Positions 1 through 9,350 of a stretch of DNA of 47,380 nt are shown in pieces. Each line of letters opens with the position of its first letter. Positions within the stretch are counted from its first letter, which is position 1. The DNA lies in contig DXEI01000056.1 in assembly GCA_019115045.1 (NCBI GenBank), forward strand, positions 1-47,380. The letters run 5' to 3'. This DNA comes from Candidatus Gemmiger excrementipullorum. Lineage in GTDB: Bacteria; Bacillota; Clostridia; Oscillospirales; Ruminococcaceae. The notes beneath the pieces were generated by a model. That model made no database searches. It was given only the letters and a program-made list of their open reading frames with translations, and was not told where the DNA came from. Made by a program: the position numbers and the translations under genes.

Positions 1-357
1 GGCAACCCCCGCGCGCAGCTGGCCAGCGATATGCTGAACTACCAGATCAAAAAGACCATCGGCAGCTACATTGCGGCGATGGGCGGCGTGGACGCCATCG
101 TCTTTACCGGCGGCATCGGCGAGCATGACGCCGACTCCCGCGCAAAGATCTGCCACCACATGGACTGGCTGGGCATCCGCATCGACACCGACAAAAACCG
201 CGACGCCTACAACCAGCACAAGGACGTGGTGGAGATCACGGCCTGGGGCGCGCGCGTGCGCACGCTGATCATTGAGACGAACGAAGAGCTGATGATTGCC
301 CGCGACACGCAGGAAGTGCTGCAGGCCCCCGCCGAGGCCGAGAGCGAAGAGGCCTGA
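1..357 (+). CDS. ackA: Acetate kinase, C-terminal part (5' end outside window)
   Basis: Acetate kinase makes ATP and acetate from acetyl phosphate and ADP in the cytoplasm, the last step of the Pta-AckA fermentation pathway. The reading frame is open from base 1 and gives 118 residues to the TGA at 355-357. It carries the family motif FTGGIGE, here followed by HDADSR, and the C-terminal region with IETNEELMIARDT, typical of AckA. The last dozen residues (APAEAESEEA) form an acidic tail that is longer than usual. The upstream partner, usually pta, is not visible. A strong bidirectional terminator follows at 412-447, so the gene ends its transcript here, facing pnp. Confidence 0.95.
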   Translation, partial: GNPRAQLASDMLNYQIKKTIGSYIAAMGGVDAIVFTGGIGEHDADSRAKICHHMDWLGIRIDTDKNRDAYNQHKDVVEITAWGARVRTLIIETNEELMIARDTQEVLQAPAEAESEEA

Positions 358-411
358 GCCCCGCTCCCCTGCCCGGCCGGGCAGCAACGCAAAGCACCAA
401 AAAACAAAGAA

Positions 412-447
412 CCGGGCGGCTCCCTTTCGGGAGCCGCCCGGCTTTCT
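412..447 (+). terminator. Bidirectional intrinsic terminator between ackA and pnp
   Basis: A perfect 13-bp GC-rich stem (412-424 with 429-441) closes a TTTC loop. It is followed by CTTTCTG on the plus strand and, read on the minus strand, by CTTTGTTTTTTGG. It can therefore end both ackA (+) and pnp (-), which converge here. Confidence 0.85.
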
Positions 448-473
448 GTGCATACCGATGGGCTGCGGCCGGC

Positions 474-2627
474 TTACTGCTGCGCGGCGCGCTTTTTGGC
501 GATGGCCGCCAGCGCGTCCTTGCGCGAGAGGTTGATGCGGCCCTGCTGGTCGATGTCGGTGACCATGACGAAGATGGGGTCGCCGACGGCGACGACGTCC
601 TCGACACGCTCGACACGGTGGTCGTCCAGCTTGGAGATGTGGACCAGCCCCTCTTTGCCGGGGGCGATCTCGACAAACGCGCCGAAGTTCATCAGACGGG
701 TCACGCGGCCTTTGTAGATGGCGCCGATCTCGGGGTCCTCGACGATGGTCTTGATGGTGCCGATGGCGCGCTTGGCGTCCTCGGCGTCGATAGCCGAGAT
801 AAAGACGTGGCCGTCCTCCTCAATGTCGATCTTGCAGTTGCAGTTGGCGCAGATCTCCTGGATGACCTTGCCGCCCTTGCCGATGACGTCCTTGATCTTA
901 TCCACGGGGATGACCATGCTGAACATCTTGGGCGCGTACTTGGAAAGCTCGGCGCGCGGCGCGGCGATGCAGGGCTTGATGATCTCATCGAGGATATACA
1001 GGCGGCCTTTGCGGCATTTTTCCAGCGCGTCCTCGACGATCTCATAGGTCAGGCCGTCGACTTTGATGTCCATCTGGATGGCGGTGATGCCGCGGCGGGT
1101 GCCGCCGACCTTGAAGTCCATATCACCGTGGAAGTCCTCGACGCCCTGGATGTCGAGCATCGTCATCCAGCGGCCGCCGTGCAGCGGATCGCCGTCGGTG
1201 ATGAGGCCACAGGAGATGCCGGCCACCGGGGCCTTGATGGGCACGCCGGCGTCCATGAGCGCCAGGGTGGAACCGCAGATGGAAGCCTGCGAGGTAGAAC
1301 CGTTGGAGGAGAGGACCTCCGACACGCAGCGGATGGTGTAGGGGAACTCGCTCTGATCGGGCAGGACGGGCACGAGCGCGCGCTCGGCCAGGTTGCCGTG
1401 GCCGATCTCGCGGCGGCCGGGGCTGCGCGGGGCGCGGGCCTCGCCGACGGAGTACGGCGGGAAGTTGTAGTGGTGGATGTAGCGCTTGTACTGGGTGTCG
1501 GACAGATCGTCCATCAGCTGCGCGTCCTTGGTGGAGCCCAGCGTGCAGATGGTGAGCACCTGGGTCTGGCCGCGGGTGAACATGCCGGAACCGTGCACGC
1601 GGGGCAGCAGGCCGACCTCGGCGGCCAGGGGGCGGATCTCATTGATGCCGCGGCCGTCGACGCGCTTGCCATCCTCCAGCAGCCAGGTGCGCACGACCTT
1701 CTTTTGCAGCTTGTAGCTGATGAGGTCGATGTCGGCGGGCGTCAGGTCGGGGTGTTCCTCGGCGATCTTGTCCATGATGGGCAGCAGCGCCGCGTCGCGC
1801 ACGTTTTTGTCGTCGGTGTCCATCGCCGCCTTGACTTCGTCCAGGTGGTTGGCGTAGACGTCGGCCAGCAGGGCGTGGTCCAGCTCGACCGGGGTGAAGG
1901 TCTTTTTGGGTTTGCCGATCTCGGCCACGATGCTGTTGATGAAGGCCAGCATCTTTTTGATCTCGGCATGGCCGGCCTTGATGGCCTGCATCATCGTGGC
2001 TTCGTCGACTTCGTTGGCGCCGGCTTCGATCATGACGATCTTTTCTTCCGACGCGGCCAGCGTCAGCGAGAGGTCGCTCTTTTCGCGCTGCTCGGCCGTG
2101 GGGTTGAGGACGATCTCGCCGTCCACCAGGCCGACCGAGATGCCGGCGATGGGGCCGTTCCAGGGGATGTCGGACATTGCGATGACGAGCGACGCGCCGT
2201 TCATGCCGGTGATCTCGGCCGAGTTGTCGGGGTCGAGGCTCATGACCGTCATCGTGACGCAGACGTCGTTGCGCATATCCTTGGGGAACAGCGGGCGGAT
2301 GGGGCGGTCGACGACGCGCGAGGAGAGGATCGCGTGTTCGCCGGGGCGGCCCTCGCGGCGCATAAAGCTGCCGGGGATGCGGCCCGCCGCGTAGAGTTTC
2401 TCTTCAAACTCAACACTTAAGGGGAAGAAGTCGACGCCTTCGCGCGGTTTCTCGCTCATCGTGACGTTGCACAGCACGCAGGTCTCGCCGTAGCGCACCA
2501 TGGCGCTGCCGTTGGCCAGGCCGCACATTTTGCCGGTCTCGACCACGAGCGGGCGGCCGGCGAACGTCGTCTCAAACTTGCGGTAGTGGGGGAACGTTTC
2601 CAGCCGGGAAGCAAATTCGTAAGCCAT
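474..2627 (-). CDS. pnp: Polyribonucleotide nucleotidyltransferase (PNPase)
   Basis: PNPase degrades RNA 3'-to-5' by phosphorolysis and is a main part of Firmicutes mRNA turnover. The 717-aa product has the usual length and order: two RNase PH-like domains joined by a helical domain (about 1-550), a KH domain with the motif VIGKGGKVIQEI near residue 580, and an S1 domain at the C terminus (GAIYKGRVTRLMNFGAF through LVHISKL). The core motif FMRREGRPGEHA is also visible. The ATG at 2627 is preceded by AAGGAGA at good spacing. It lies downstream of rpsO on the same strand, the same order as in Bacillus subtilis, but has its own weak promoter and a terminator between the two. Confidence 0.98.
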   Translation of the reverse strand: MAYEFASRLETFPHYRKFETTFAGRPLVVETGKMCGLANGSAMVRYGETCVLCNVTMSEKPREGVDFFPLSVEFEEKLYAAGRIPGSFMRREGRPGEHAILSSRVVDRPIRPLFPKDMRNDVCVTMTVMSLDPDNSAEITGMNGASLVIAMSDIPWNGPIAGISVGLVDGEIVLNPTAEQREKSDLSLTLAASEEKIVMIEAGANEVDEATMMQAIKAGHAEIKKMLAFINSIVAEIGKPKKTFTPVELDHALLADVYANHLDEVKAAMDTDDKNVRDAALLPIMDKIAEEHPDLTPADIDLISYKLQKKVVRTWLLEDGKRVDGRGINEIRPLAAEVGLLPRVHGSGMFTRGQTQVLTICTLGSTKDAQLMDDLSDTQYKRYIHHYNFPPYSVGEARAPRSPGRREIGHGNLAERALVPVLPDQSEFPYTIRCVSEVLSSNGSTSQASICGSTLALMDAGVPIKAPVAGISCGLITDGDPLHGGRWMTMLDIQGVEDFHGDMDFKVGGTRRGITAIQMDIKVDGLTYEIVEDALEKCRKGRLYILDEIIKPCIAAPRAELSKYAPKMFSMVIPVDKIKDVIGKGGKVIQEICANCNCKIDIEEDGHVFISAIDAEDAKRAIGTIKTIVEDPEIGAIYKGRVTRLMNFGAFVEIAPGKEGLVHISKLDDHRVERVEDVVAVGDPIFVMVTDIDQQGRINLSRKDALAAIAKKRAAQQ

Positions 2628-2649
2628 AGAGATTCTCCTTCATTGGGTT

Positions 2650-2658
2650 TTTATACCA
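2650..2658 (-). promoter_or_regulatory. Putative extended -10 promoter of pnp
   Basis: On the minus strand TGG-TATAAA (hexamer at 2650-2655) lies 23 bases before the pnp start codon. The -35 region is not recognisable, so this is a low-confidence extended -10 call. It would give a leader of only about 17 bases. Confidence 0.4.
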
Positions 2659-2766
2659 TGGCCGCGCCCTTTGCCCGGTTTTGAGCAATAAAGCCAGCAG
2701 CCAAGCCGGGTGCTTGGGTGCTCGATTTACTGCGCAAAACGGCGGGCAAGTGCGGCCGAAAGCCAC

Positions 2767-2810
2767 AAAAAGGCAAAACGGACAGGGCGCTTGTGTAGCA
2801 CCCTGCCCGT
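2767..2810 (-). terminator. Intrinsic terminator of rpsO
   Basis: On the minus strand a 13-bp stem (2798-2810 with 2778-2790) is followed by TTTTGCCTTTTTG. Two positions pair as G-U wobbles in minus-strand RNA but would mismatch in plus-strand RNA, which shows that the structure works for rpsO and not in the other direction. Confidence 0.8.
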
Positions 2811-2821
2811 TTTTGCGGAAA

Positions 2822-3094
2822 TTACTTGCGCAGACCCAGCTCAGCGATCAGGGCACGATAACGGTTGATGTCCTTCTTTTGCAGATAGGCCAGCAGATTG
2901 CGGCGGCGGCCGACCATCTTGAACAGGCCGCGGCGGCTGTGGTTGTCATGCTTGTTGGTCTTGAGATGCTCGGTCAGGTGGTTGATGCGCGCGGTCAGCA
3001 GCGCGACCTGGACCTCCGGCGAACCGGTGTCGCCCTCATGCAGGGCGGCCTTGGCGATGATGGGCTGCTTTTCGATAGCAGATTTCTGGCTCAT
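2822..3094 (-). CDS. rpsO: 30S ribosomal protein S15
   Basis: S15 binds 16S rRNA early in small-subunit assembly. The product is 90 aa, close to the universal length. Family signatures include [28 protein letters not shown] and [10 protein letters not shown]. The frame is open further upstream, but the ATG at 3094 has GAAAGAGG at the right spacing and the protein then matches S15 from its first residues. The gene stands between ribF and pnp, as in many Firmicutes, with its own promoter (3195-3223) and terminator. Confidence 0.98.
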   Translation of the reverse strand: MSQKSAIEKQPIIAKAALHEGDTGSPEVQVALLTARINHLTEHLKTNKHDNHSRRGLFKMVGRRRNLLAYLQKKDINRYRALIAELGLRK

Positions 3095-3194
3095 GTTACA
3101 TACCTCTTTCAAAATAAGATTTGCCGGCAGCGCAGTGCGGGGTAACTGCGGGGTTGAGGCATACGCCCCGTACCGGGCCGCGGTAGCAGACAAT

Positions 3195-3223
3195 AGTATA
3201 CCACACCCGCGCCGCAAATACAA
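3195..3223 (-). promoter_or_regulatory. Promoter of rpsO
   Basis: Minus strand TTGTAT, a 17-base spacer, then TATACT preceded by TGG (extended -10). The predicted start near 3188 gives a leader of about 94 bases. The core closely resembles the rimP promoter at 11735-11763: both read GGTGTGGTATA before the last -10 bases and have TTGyAT at -35. Confidence 0.75.
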
Positions 3224-3275
3224 GGGCGCGGGGCGGTCTTTTTTGCATTTATTTTTGCCGTGCCGGGCAGGAAAG

Positions 3276-3490
3276 CCTCGTCTCCATCGGCGGACATGTG
3301 CCGACGATGGAGACACCGACAGGGAAATTTTGCCCAAAATTGTGTGCGAGGAGCCCGCGACGAGTGCGCGGTTTTGGGCAAAATTTTGTCGAAGGCTGCG
3401 AAGCCGAGCGCCGCCTGCGGCGGATGCAGCGAGACGGAGCAGGGGCAGCGGTCGCAGAGCGCAAGCGCCATACCTGGCGCGCCGCGCGAT
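3276..3490. repeat. Inverted-repeat-rich intergenic element (possible dispersed repeat)
   Basis: This lies inside the 492-base gap between rpsO and ribF (3095-3586). It holds two nested hairpin units. The first pairs 3280-3289 with 3305-3314 (GTCTCCATCG / CGATGGAGAC) with further pairing inside. The second is a perfect 15-bp inverted repeat, 3325-3339 with 3372-3386 (AAATTTTGCCCAAAA and its complement), around a 32-base GC-rich spacer. Then comes a purine-rich GC-rich stretch (about 3390-3480) without a credible gene. No second copy was found in this window, so calling it a dispersed (MITE- or REP-like) element is inference from its build. Confidence 0.45.
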
Positions 3491-3570
3491 GCGGGCACCG
3501 CAACCCGGACTTTCCAAAGGAGGAAATAGACGCGTTAGGCAATTGCCGTGCGCGGCTGTTTCCCTCTTTG

Positions 3571-3588
3571 AAGCCTATGGCTAGGCTT
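3571..3588 (-). terminator. Short dyad overlapping the ribF stop codon
   Basis: A perfect 7-bp inverted repeat (AAGCCTA / TAGGCTT, four-base loop) overlaps the TAA stop of ribF. No U-rich tract follows on the minus strand, so it is at best a weak terminator or an mRNA 3' end stabiliser. Confidence 0.3.
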
Positions 3589-4519
3589 ATTGTACGGTCT
3601 GCGCGGCAAAATAAGCCTGGCTGTCCGCCGCCGCGCTGCGGATAAGCGCGGCCAGTTCTTCCAGCGTGCGGAACTTGCGCACCGGGCACAGGTAGCGGTG
3701 AAATTCCAGCACGGGGGCCTGCCCGTACAGGTCGCCGCAAAAATCCGGCACGTAGGTCTCGCAGGTCACCGGCGCGTTGGCGTCGCTTTCCACCGTGGGG
3801 CGGCGGCTGATGCCGGTGGCGGCCGGCCACCAGGCGTCCTGCAGGCGGATGCGCGTCAGGTAGACGCCGGTGCAGGGCTGCAGCGCGTCGGGCGGGTAGT
3901 TCTGGTTGACCGTCGGCGTGCCCAGGCGGCCCGCGCCGATGCCTTTGCCGTGGGTGACCGGCCAGTCGATGGCATAGGGCGCGCCAAGCATGGCGTTGGC
4001 GTCGTCGAGGCGGCCTTCCTCCAGCGCGGCGCGGATGCGTGTGGACGACACTGCCTGCGCGCCGTACTGCGCCATGGGCACGATGTGCACCGCGATGCCC
4101 TGTGCGGCGCAGAGCGTGCGCAGCAGCTCAACATTGCCGGCCGCCCGTGCGCCAAAGGTAAAGTTATCGCCGCAAAAGACCGCTTGGGCCGCAAAGCAGC
4201 CCACCAGCACCGTCTGCACAAAATCCTGCGGCGAGAGGGTGCGGAACGCCTCAAACGGGGGTTCCAAATACTGTGCGATGCCCAGCGCCGCGATGCGGGC
4301 GTGCTTTTGCGCCAGCGAGAGGATGCGCCCGCCCTTGAGCGTCTGGTTGCCGGGCAGTTCAAACGTGAAGGCCGCCGGCGTCAGGCCGTGCTGCGCAGCG
4401 TACTGCACGGCGCTGCCCAGCACCATGCGGTGGCCGCAGTGCACGCCGTCAAAGTAGCCCAGCGCCACGGCGCTGCCCTGCGGCGCGGCGACCGGCGTCA
4501 GTGCGCGGTAGATCTGCAT
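3587..4519 (-). CDS. ribF: Bifunctional riboflavin kinase / FAD synthetase
   Basis: RibF turns riboflavin into FMN and then FAD in the cytoplasm. The 310-aa product has the two expected domains: an N-terminal nucleotidyltransferase domain with GYFDGVHCGHRMVL near residue 22, and a C-terminal riboflavin kinase domain with the GRLGTPTVN flavokinase motif near residue 205. Length is normal for the family. The ATG follows AAAGGACG, and only six bases separate it from truB, so it is the last gene of the rimP-to-ribF transcript. No FMN riboswitch precedes it, so its expression probably follows the operon. Confidence 0.95.
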   Translation of the reverse strand: MQIYRALTPVAAPQGSAVALGYFDGVHCGHRMVLGSAVQYAAQHGLTPAAFTFELPGNQTLKGGRILSLAQKHARIAALGIAQYLEPPFEAFRTLSPQDFVQTVLVGCFAAQAVFCGDNFTFGARAAGNVELLRTLCAAQGIAVHIVPMAQYGAQAVSSTRIRAALEEGRLDDANAMLGAPYAIDWPVTHGKGIGAGRLGTPTVNQNYPPDALQPCTGVYLTRIRLQDAWWPAATGISRRPTVESDANAPVTCETYVPDFCGDLYGQAPVLEFHRYLCPVRKFRTLEELAALIRSAAADSQAYFAAQTVQ

Positions 4520-4525
4520 CGGCAG

Positions 4526-5419
4526 TCACGTCCTTTCGCAAAAAAGTTTTTCGACCCGCAGCACGCCGCCGTCGACGCCCGCCAGGCCCAGAAACGCGCC
4601 GCCCTCGTCATAGACGCGGTAGCGGCCGTCGGCCGCGGCGTAGCGGCTGGTGGGGCAGCCGTTGAACAGGTGCGCCTTGACGCCGTCGTTGACGGTGAGC
4701 GCCGGCAGCGGGGCGAAGGCGGTATCCACCGGCAGCACCCAGCCGTTTTGGGCCAGCGCGCCGCTTTGGGCGGCCTGCAAAATTTCCGGCAGCGTGTGGC
4801 ACTGGTCCAGCGTGAAGACGCCCGCGCGGGTGCGGCGCAGCGCGGCCAGCGTAGCCGGCACGCCGAGGGCCGCGCCGATGTCCTCGGCCAAAACGCGGAT
4901 ATAGGTGCCTTTGGAGCAGGCGATGCGCAGCGCATAGTCCCCCGGCGCGGGGCTGCCGAGGTAGTCGATGCCATACACGGTGATGGGCCGCGGCGTGCGC
5001 GCCACCGTCTGGCCTTTGCGGGCAGCTTTGTACAGCGGCTGCCCGCCTACCTTGACGGCGCTGTACATGGGCGGCAGCTGCTGCTGCGGGCCCACAAACT
5101 GCGGCAGCACCGCACGCAGTTCCCCCTCCCCCACTGTGACGGGAGCGGTCTCGAGCGGCGCGCCGGTGATATCGCCGGTGTCGGTGCGCAGGCCCAGGCG
5201 CAGCGTCGCCTCGTAAGTCTTATCGTGGTCCAGCTGGCGGTCGGCCGCCGCCGTAGCGCGGCCGATAAACACGGCGAGCACACCGGTCGCCATAGGGTCC
5301 AGTGTGCCCGCATGCCCCAGCTTGCGTGTGCCCAGCGCGCCGCGCAGCTTGGCCAGCACATCAAAGCTGGTCCAGCCGGCGGGCTTATCCACGGGCAGGA
5401 TGCCGTTTGGCGTTTGCAT
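4526..5419 (-). CDS. truB: tRNA pseudouridine(55) synthase TruB
   Basis: TruB converts U55 of the tRNA T-loop to pseudouridine. The 297-aa product opens with the family sequence GILPVDKPAGWTSFDV and carries the catalytic motif GHAGTLDPMATG, in which Asp41 is the expected nucleophile. A PUA-like C-terminal region follows from about residue 230 and is somewhat divergent. The ATG has GAAAGGAA upstream. It lies 29 bases after nrnA and 6 before ribF, the gene order of the Firmicutes nusA-infB cluster. Confidence 0.96.
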   Translation of the reverse strand: MQTPNGILPVDKPAGWTSFDVLAKLRGALGTRKLGHAGTLDPMATGVLAVFIGRATAAADRQLDHDKTYEATLRLGLRTDTGDITGAPLETAPVTVGEGELRAVLPQFVGPQQQLPPMYSAVKVGGQPLYKAARKGQTVARTPRPITVYGIDYLGSPAPGDYALRIACSKGTYIRVLAEDIGAALGVPATLAALRRTRAGVFTLDQCHTLPEILQAAQSGALAQNGWVLPVDTAFAPLPALTVNDGVKAHLFNGCPTSRYAAADGRYRVYDEGGAFLGLAGVDGGVLRVEKLFCERT

Positions 5420-5448
5420 GGTGGGGGTTCCTTTTCTTTCGTTGTGCG

Positions 5449-6438
5449 TTATGCGTCGGGCTCTGCCGCCTGGGCGGCGCGGTCCAGTTCCTTTTTGACT
5501 TCGTCCAAAATGGCATGTTTGGCGTTGTCCAAATTGCCGCTGATCTCGCAGCCGGCCGCGCGCGGATGCCCGCCGCCGCCCAGCCGCCGTGCAATGCTGC
5601 AGGCATTGGTCTGGTTGCCGGTGCGCACGCTGATCTTATAGCTGCCGTCCTTTTGCTGGCGCAGCGTCAGGCCGACTTCAACGCCTTCGATGGAGCGCGG
5701 CAGGCTGGTCAGGTCCTCCAGCTCCGCCCCGGCCACGCCGGCCGCCTGGATCTGGTCCCAGGTCAGGCAGATCATGGCGCAGCGGTCACCGTAGTAATAC
5801 TCAAGGCTTTCCAGCGCCATGCGCTCGGCTTCCATCCGCGCGTGGGAGCGGCACTCGAACAAACGCTCGTTGAGGGTGGCCACATCGGCCCCCGCCTCGA
5901 TCAGCCTGGCCGCCGCGCGGTGGGTGGCCGCCGTGGTGTTGGTAAAGCGGAAGCACCCGGTGTCGGTGGCAAGGCCGGTGTACAGACAGGCCGCGATGTC
6001 CGGCGTGAGCTCGACCCCCAGCTCGGGGATCAGCGACGTCAGCAGCTCGGCGGCCGCAGCGGCGCTGCCGTCCACCAGCGACTCATAGGCATAGCCGCTG
6101 TTGGAGGCATGGTGGTCGATGCAAAGGTCGACATGCTCGGCATAGCGGGGCATGTTGTTTTTGTCGCCAAACAGCTGGATGCCGGCCACGTCCACCGCCA
6201 CCACAAAGCGCGGCGCAAAGCTGCCGTCAAACACCGTGATGGGCAAAAAGGCGTACATGGCGGGGATCGGGTCGCTGCAAAGCACGGCGGCCGTCTTGCC
6301 CAGGCGGCGCAGCGCCAGGCACAGCGCCGCGCCCGAGCCGAGGGTGTCGCCGTCGGGGTTTTTATGGCATAAGATCAGGATGTCGTCCGCACCCAACAGG
6401 CGCGAAACAACGGTTTCGTGGTCCACAGATTGTGTCAT
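5449..6438 (-). CDS. nrnA: DHH-family phosphoesterase (NrnA-like oligoribonuclease / pAp phosphatase)
   Basis: NrnA-type enzymes degrade 2-5 nt RNA fragments and remove the 3'-phosphate of pAp. The product is 329 aa. It has the DHH domain metal motifs HKNPDGDTLGSG (about 25-36) and IDHHASN, and the C-terminal DHHA1 substrate-binding motif RLGGGGHPRAAG. The frame extends upstream into rbfA, but the ATG at 6438 follows GGAGGG and begins just before the conserved domain, so the shorter start is chosen. The gene sits between rbfA and truB, a common position in Clostridia, and supplies the end step of RNA decay beside pnp. Which of the two activities dominates cannot be told from sequence. Confidence 0.9.
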   Translation of the reverse strand: MTQSVDHETVVSRLLGADDILILCHKNPDGDTLGSGAALCLALRRLGKTAAVLCSDPIPAMYAFLPITVFDGSFAPRFVVAVDVAGIQLFGDKNNMPRYAEHVDLCIDHHASNSGYAYESLVDGSAAAAAELLTSLIPELGVELTPDIAACLYTGLATDTGCFRFTNTTAATHRAAARLIEAGADVATLNERLFECRSHARMEAERMALESLEYYYGDRCAMICLTWDQIQAAGVAGAELEDLTSLPRSIEGVEVGLTLRQQKDGSYKISVRTGNQTNACSIARRLGGGGHPRAAGCEISGNLDNAKHAILDEVKKELDRAAQAAEPDA

Positions 6439-6478
6439 ACGGACCCTCCTTTCACACCCCGTCCCGGTCGGGGCGGGG

Positions 6479-6859
6479 TCATTCGCCGTCGCTGGCACTC
6501 TCTGCCGGGTCGGCCTCCACGGCCAGTTCCCCCAGCAGCTGGTTGATGCGCGCGGCGTAGGCGGCGCCTTCGTCCGCCACAAAGACAAAGCGCGGCGCTT
6601 TGCGGATATGCATGCGGCGGCTGACTTCGGTGCGGACATGGCCCGACGCTTTGTTGAGCGCCTTGACGACCGGTTCCGGCCCGCCTTCGCGCCCCATGAC
6701 GCTGATATACACTTTGGCCTGGTCCAGGTCGGGCGTCACGTCCAGCCGCGTGACGGTCAGCAGCCCGCCGGTCACGCGCGGGTCCTTCATCTCGCCAATG
6801 ATGGCGATGAGTTCCCGTTTCATATCCTGTGCCATACGGCCATGGTTTTTGCTTGGCAT
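6479..6859 (-). CDS. rbfA: 30S ribosome-binding factor RbfA
   Basis: RbfA binds free 30S subunits and helps 16S rRNA 5'-end maturation. The 126-aa product has the KH-like fold signatures MKRELIAIIGEMKDPRV near the N terminus, ITRLDVTPDL-like TVTRLDVTPDLDQAKVYIS, and the C-terminal RRMHIRKAPRFVFVAD. The acidic tail is typical of Firmicutes homologues. The ATG at 6859 follows GAGGAAACG. It lies 94 bases after infB and 40 bases before nrnA. Confidence 0.95.
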   Translation of the reverse strand: MPSKNHGRMAQDMKRELIAIIGEMKDPRVTGGLLTVTRLDVTPDLDQAKVYISVMGREGGPEPVVKALNKASGHVRTEVSRRMHIRKAPRFVFVADEGAAYAARINQLLGELAVEADPAESASDGE

Positions 6860-6953
6860 GGTATCGTTTCCTCAAACTGCTGCGGCCCCGGCCCGCTGCG
6901 GGGCCAGGCGCCGCTGGCCGGGCCGCCCCCGCAGGCGCGGCGCCGGGTCAGGT

Positions 6954-9329
6954 TCAATCGCGGTATTCCTCCATCTTGAAGCACTCGAAGACGTCGCCCT
7001 CTTTGATGTCGGAGAATTTTTCCAGCGTGATGCCGCACTCGAAGCCTTCGGCGACTTCCTTGACGTCGTCCTTGAAGCGGCGCAGGCTGGCGATGGCGTC
7101 CTCGCAGATGACGATGCCGTCGCGCACCAGGCGCAGCTGGGCGTCGCGGGTGATCTTGCCGCTGGTGACACGGCAGCCGGCCACCATGCCGACGCTGGAG
7201 ATCTTGTAGACCTGGCGCACCTGCGCTTCGCCCAGGGCGACCTCGCGCACTTTGGGCGCCAGCATGCCTTTCATGGCGTCGGAGACGTCGTTGATGGCGT
7301 CGTAAATGACGCGGTACATGCGCATCTCGACGCCGGTCTGCTCGGCTTCGGCCTTGGCGACGGCGTCGGGGCGGACATTGAAGCCGATGATGATGGCGTT
7401 GGAAGCGTCGGCCAGCGAGACGTCGGACTTGGAGACCGCGCCGACGCCCGCATGGATGACGCGGACGCGGACTTCCTCGTTGGAGAGTTTCTCGAGGCTC
7501 TGCTTGACGGCCTCGGCCGAGCCCTGCACGTCGGCTTTGACGACGATGGGCAGCTCTTTCATATCGTTGGCGGCCATCTGGTCGAACAGGTTATCCAGCG
7601 TGACCTTGGTGTAGCTGGCGAACTGGCGCTCCTTCGCCTCGTTGGTGCGCTTGTCGGCCAGCTCACGGGCCAGCTTCTCGTCCTCGACGGCTTCGAACAG
7701 TTCGCCGGCCTCGGGCACTTCGGTCAGGCCGGTGATCTCGACAGGCGTCGAGGGGCCGGCCTCGGTGATCTCGCGGCCTTTGTCGTCGCGCATCGTGCGC
7801 ACACGGCCGACGGCGGTGCCGGCGATCAGGCAGTCGCCCTTATGCAGCGTGCCGTTCTGCACCAGCAGCGTCGCCACGGGGCCCTGGCCTTTGTCGAGGC
7901 GGGCCTCGATGACAGCGCCCTTGCCGCGGCGGTTGGGGTTGGCCTTGAGTTCCATGACTTCGGCTTCCAGGGCGATGCGCTCGAGCAGTTCGCTGATGCC
8001 CATGCCGGTGGCAGCCGAAGTGGGGATGCAGGCGGTCTCGCCGCCCCAATCCTCGGGCACGATCTCGTACTGGGTCAGCTGTTCCTTGACGCGCTCGGGG
8101 TTGGCGGTGGGTTTATCCATCTTGTTGACGGCGACGATGAGCTTGACGCCCGCCGCCTTGGCATGGTTGATGGACTCGATGGTCTGCGGCATGATGCCGT
8201 CGTCGGCCGCCACCACCAGCACGGCGATGTCGGTCATGTTGGCGCCGCGGGCACGCATGGCGGTGAACGCCTCGTGGCCGGGGGTGTCCAGGAAGGTGAT
8301 GAGGCTGTCGCCGCTCTTGACCTGGTAGGCGCCGATGGCCTGGGTGATGCCGCCGGCCTCGCCCGCCGTGACGTTGGACTTGCGGATGGCGTCCAGGATG
8401 GAGGTTTTGCCGTGGTCGACGTGGCCCATAACGACGACGACCGGCGGGCGGGAGACGAGGTCGGCCTCGTTGTCCTGCTCCTGCACGAAGAGGCGTTCCT
8501 CGATGGAGACGTGGACCTCGTGCTCGACCTTGGCGTGGAATTCCTCGGCCACGAGGGCGGCGGTGTCAAAATCCACCACGTCGGAGACAGAATGCATCTC
8601 GCCCATCTGCATGAACTTGGCCACGACTTTGGCGGCCGTCTGTTTCAGGCGGGAAGCCAGCTCGCCGACGGTGATCTCGTCGGGGATGGAGATCTTGAGC
8701 TGCGCGTTGCGCGCTTTCTCCAGCTGGATGCGCTGCAGACGCTCGGCCTCGGTCTCGCGGCGGCGGCCGAACTGCTGGCCGCGGCGGTTGTTGCGGTTGT
8801 TGAATTTTTCTTTTTTGCCGGCGGGCTGCTTTTTGCGCTTGCCGGGCATGTTGCGGCTGTCGGCCAGGTCGTCGTAGCGGGCGTTGAATTTATCGACGTT
8901 GACGTCGACGGTGCGGGTATCCACCGACACCTGCGCGCGGTCGACCTTGATCTGCTCGGTCGCTTTGACAGGCTCCTTGATGCCGGTGTTGGCCGCCAGC
9001 TCCTGCAGGGTGACGCGCTTTTCGGTGCGTTTTTCGGCCTGCTTTTCGGGCTTGCGGGGCTCGCGGCGCGGCTCTGCCTTTTGGGCGGCCGGTTTTTGCG
9101 GCGCCGGCTTGGCGGGTTCTTTGGGCGTGCGGCTGGCCAGGTAGGCGTCCAGGCTGGTCTCGGCGTTGGCGCGGGTCAGCGTCTCCAGCAGCAGGTCCAG
9201 CTCCTTTTCGCCAAAGGTGCCGCCGGTCTTGTAGGCTTCGCCGGTCAGCGGCGCAACGGTCTCGATGACTTTTTTGGCCGGGACGCCGAAATCCTTGGCA
9301 ACTTCTGCGATCTTATATTTAAAATCCAT
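6954..9329 (-). CDS. infB: Translation initiation factor IF-2
   Basis: IF-2 is the GTPase that places initiator tRNA on the 30S subunit and promotes subunit joining. The 791-aa product has an N-terminal IF2_N helix ([15 protein letters not shown]), a charged, low-complexity linker rich in Lys, Arg and Pro (about 65-200), a second IF2_N-like segment (about 213-245), and the GTPase core with GHVDHGKT (302-309), DTPGHEAF and NKMD. Domains II, III and IV follow. The start codon has GGAGGACC upstream. The gene is 21 bases downstream of ylxQ. Length and domain order are normal. Confidence 0.98.
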   Translation of the reverse strand: MDFKYKIAEVAKDFGVPAKKVIETVAPLTGEAYKTGGTFGEKELDLLLETLTRANAETSLDAYLASRTPKEPAKPAPQKPAAQKAEPRREPRKPEKQAEKRTEKRVTLQELAANTGIKEPVKATEQIKVDRAQVSVDTRTVDVNVDKFNARYDDLADSRNMPGKRKKQPAGKKEKFNNRNNRRGQQFGRRRETEAERLQRIQLEKARNAQLKISIPDEITVGELASRLKQTAAKVVAKFMQMGEMHSVSDVVDFDTAALVAEEFHAKVEHEVHVSIEERLFVQEQDNEADLVSRPPVVVVMGHVDHGKTSILDAIRKSNVTAGEAGGITQAIGAYQVKSGDSLITFLDTPGHEAFTAMRARGANMTDIAVLVVAADDGIMPQTIESINHAKAAGVKLIVAVNKMDKPTANPERVKEQLTQYEIVPEDWGGETACIPTSAATGMGISELLERIALEAEVMELKANPNRRGKGAVIEARLDKGQGPVATLLVQNGTLHKGDCLIAGTAVGRVRTMRDDKGREITEAGPSTPVEITGLTEVPEAGELFEAVEDEKLARELADKRTNEAKERQFASYTKVTLDNLFDQMAANDMKELPIVVKADVQGSAEAVKQSLEKLSNEEVRVRVIHAGVGAVSKSDVSLADASNAIIIGFNVRPDAVAKAEAEQTGVEMRMYRVIYDAINDVSDAMKGMLAPKVREVALGEAQVRQVYKISSVGMVAGCRVTSGKITRDAQLRLVRDGIVICEDAIASLRRFKDDVKEVAEGFECGITLEKFSDIKEGDVFECFKMEEYRD

Positions 9330-9350
9330 ATACTGTGGTCCTCCTCTGCA

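Noticed and set aside
618..2420. 600-codon plus-strand frame inside pnp
   Set aside because: Antisense shadow of pnp; no motif or RBS.
3249..3830. Several overlapping frames in the rpsO-ribF gap
   Set aside because: They span inverted repeats and run into ribF or rpsO, lack credible starts and show no protein-like sequence. Treated as a non-coding element.
4520..5448. FMN riboswitch before ribF
   Set aside because: ribF follows truB by six bases and no riboswitch-like leader exists.
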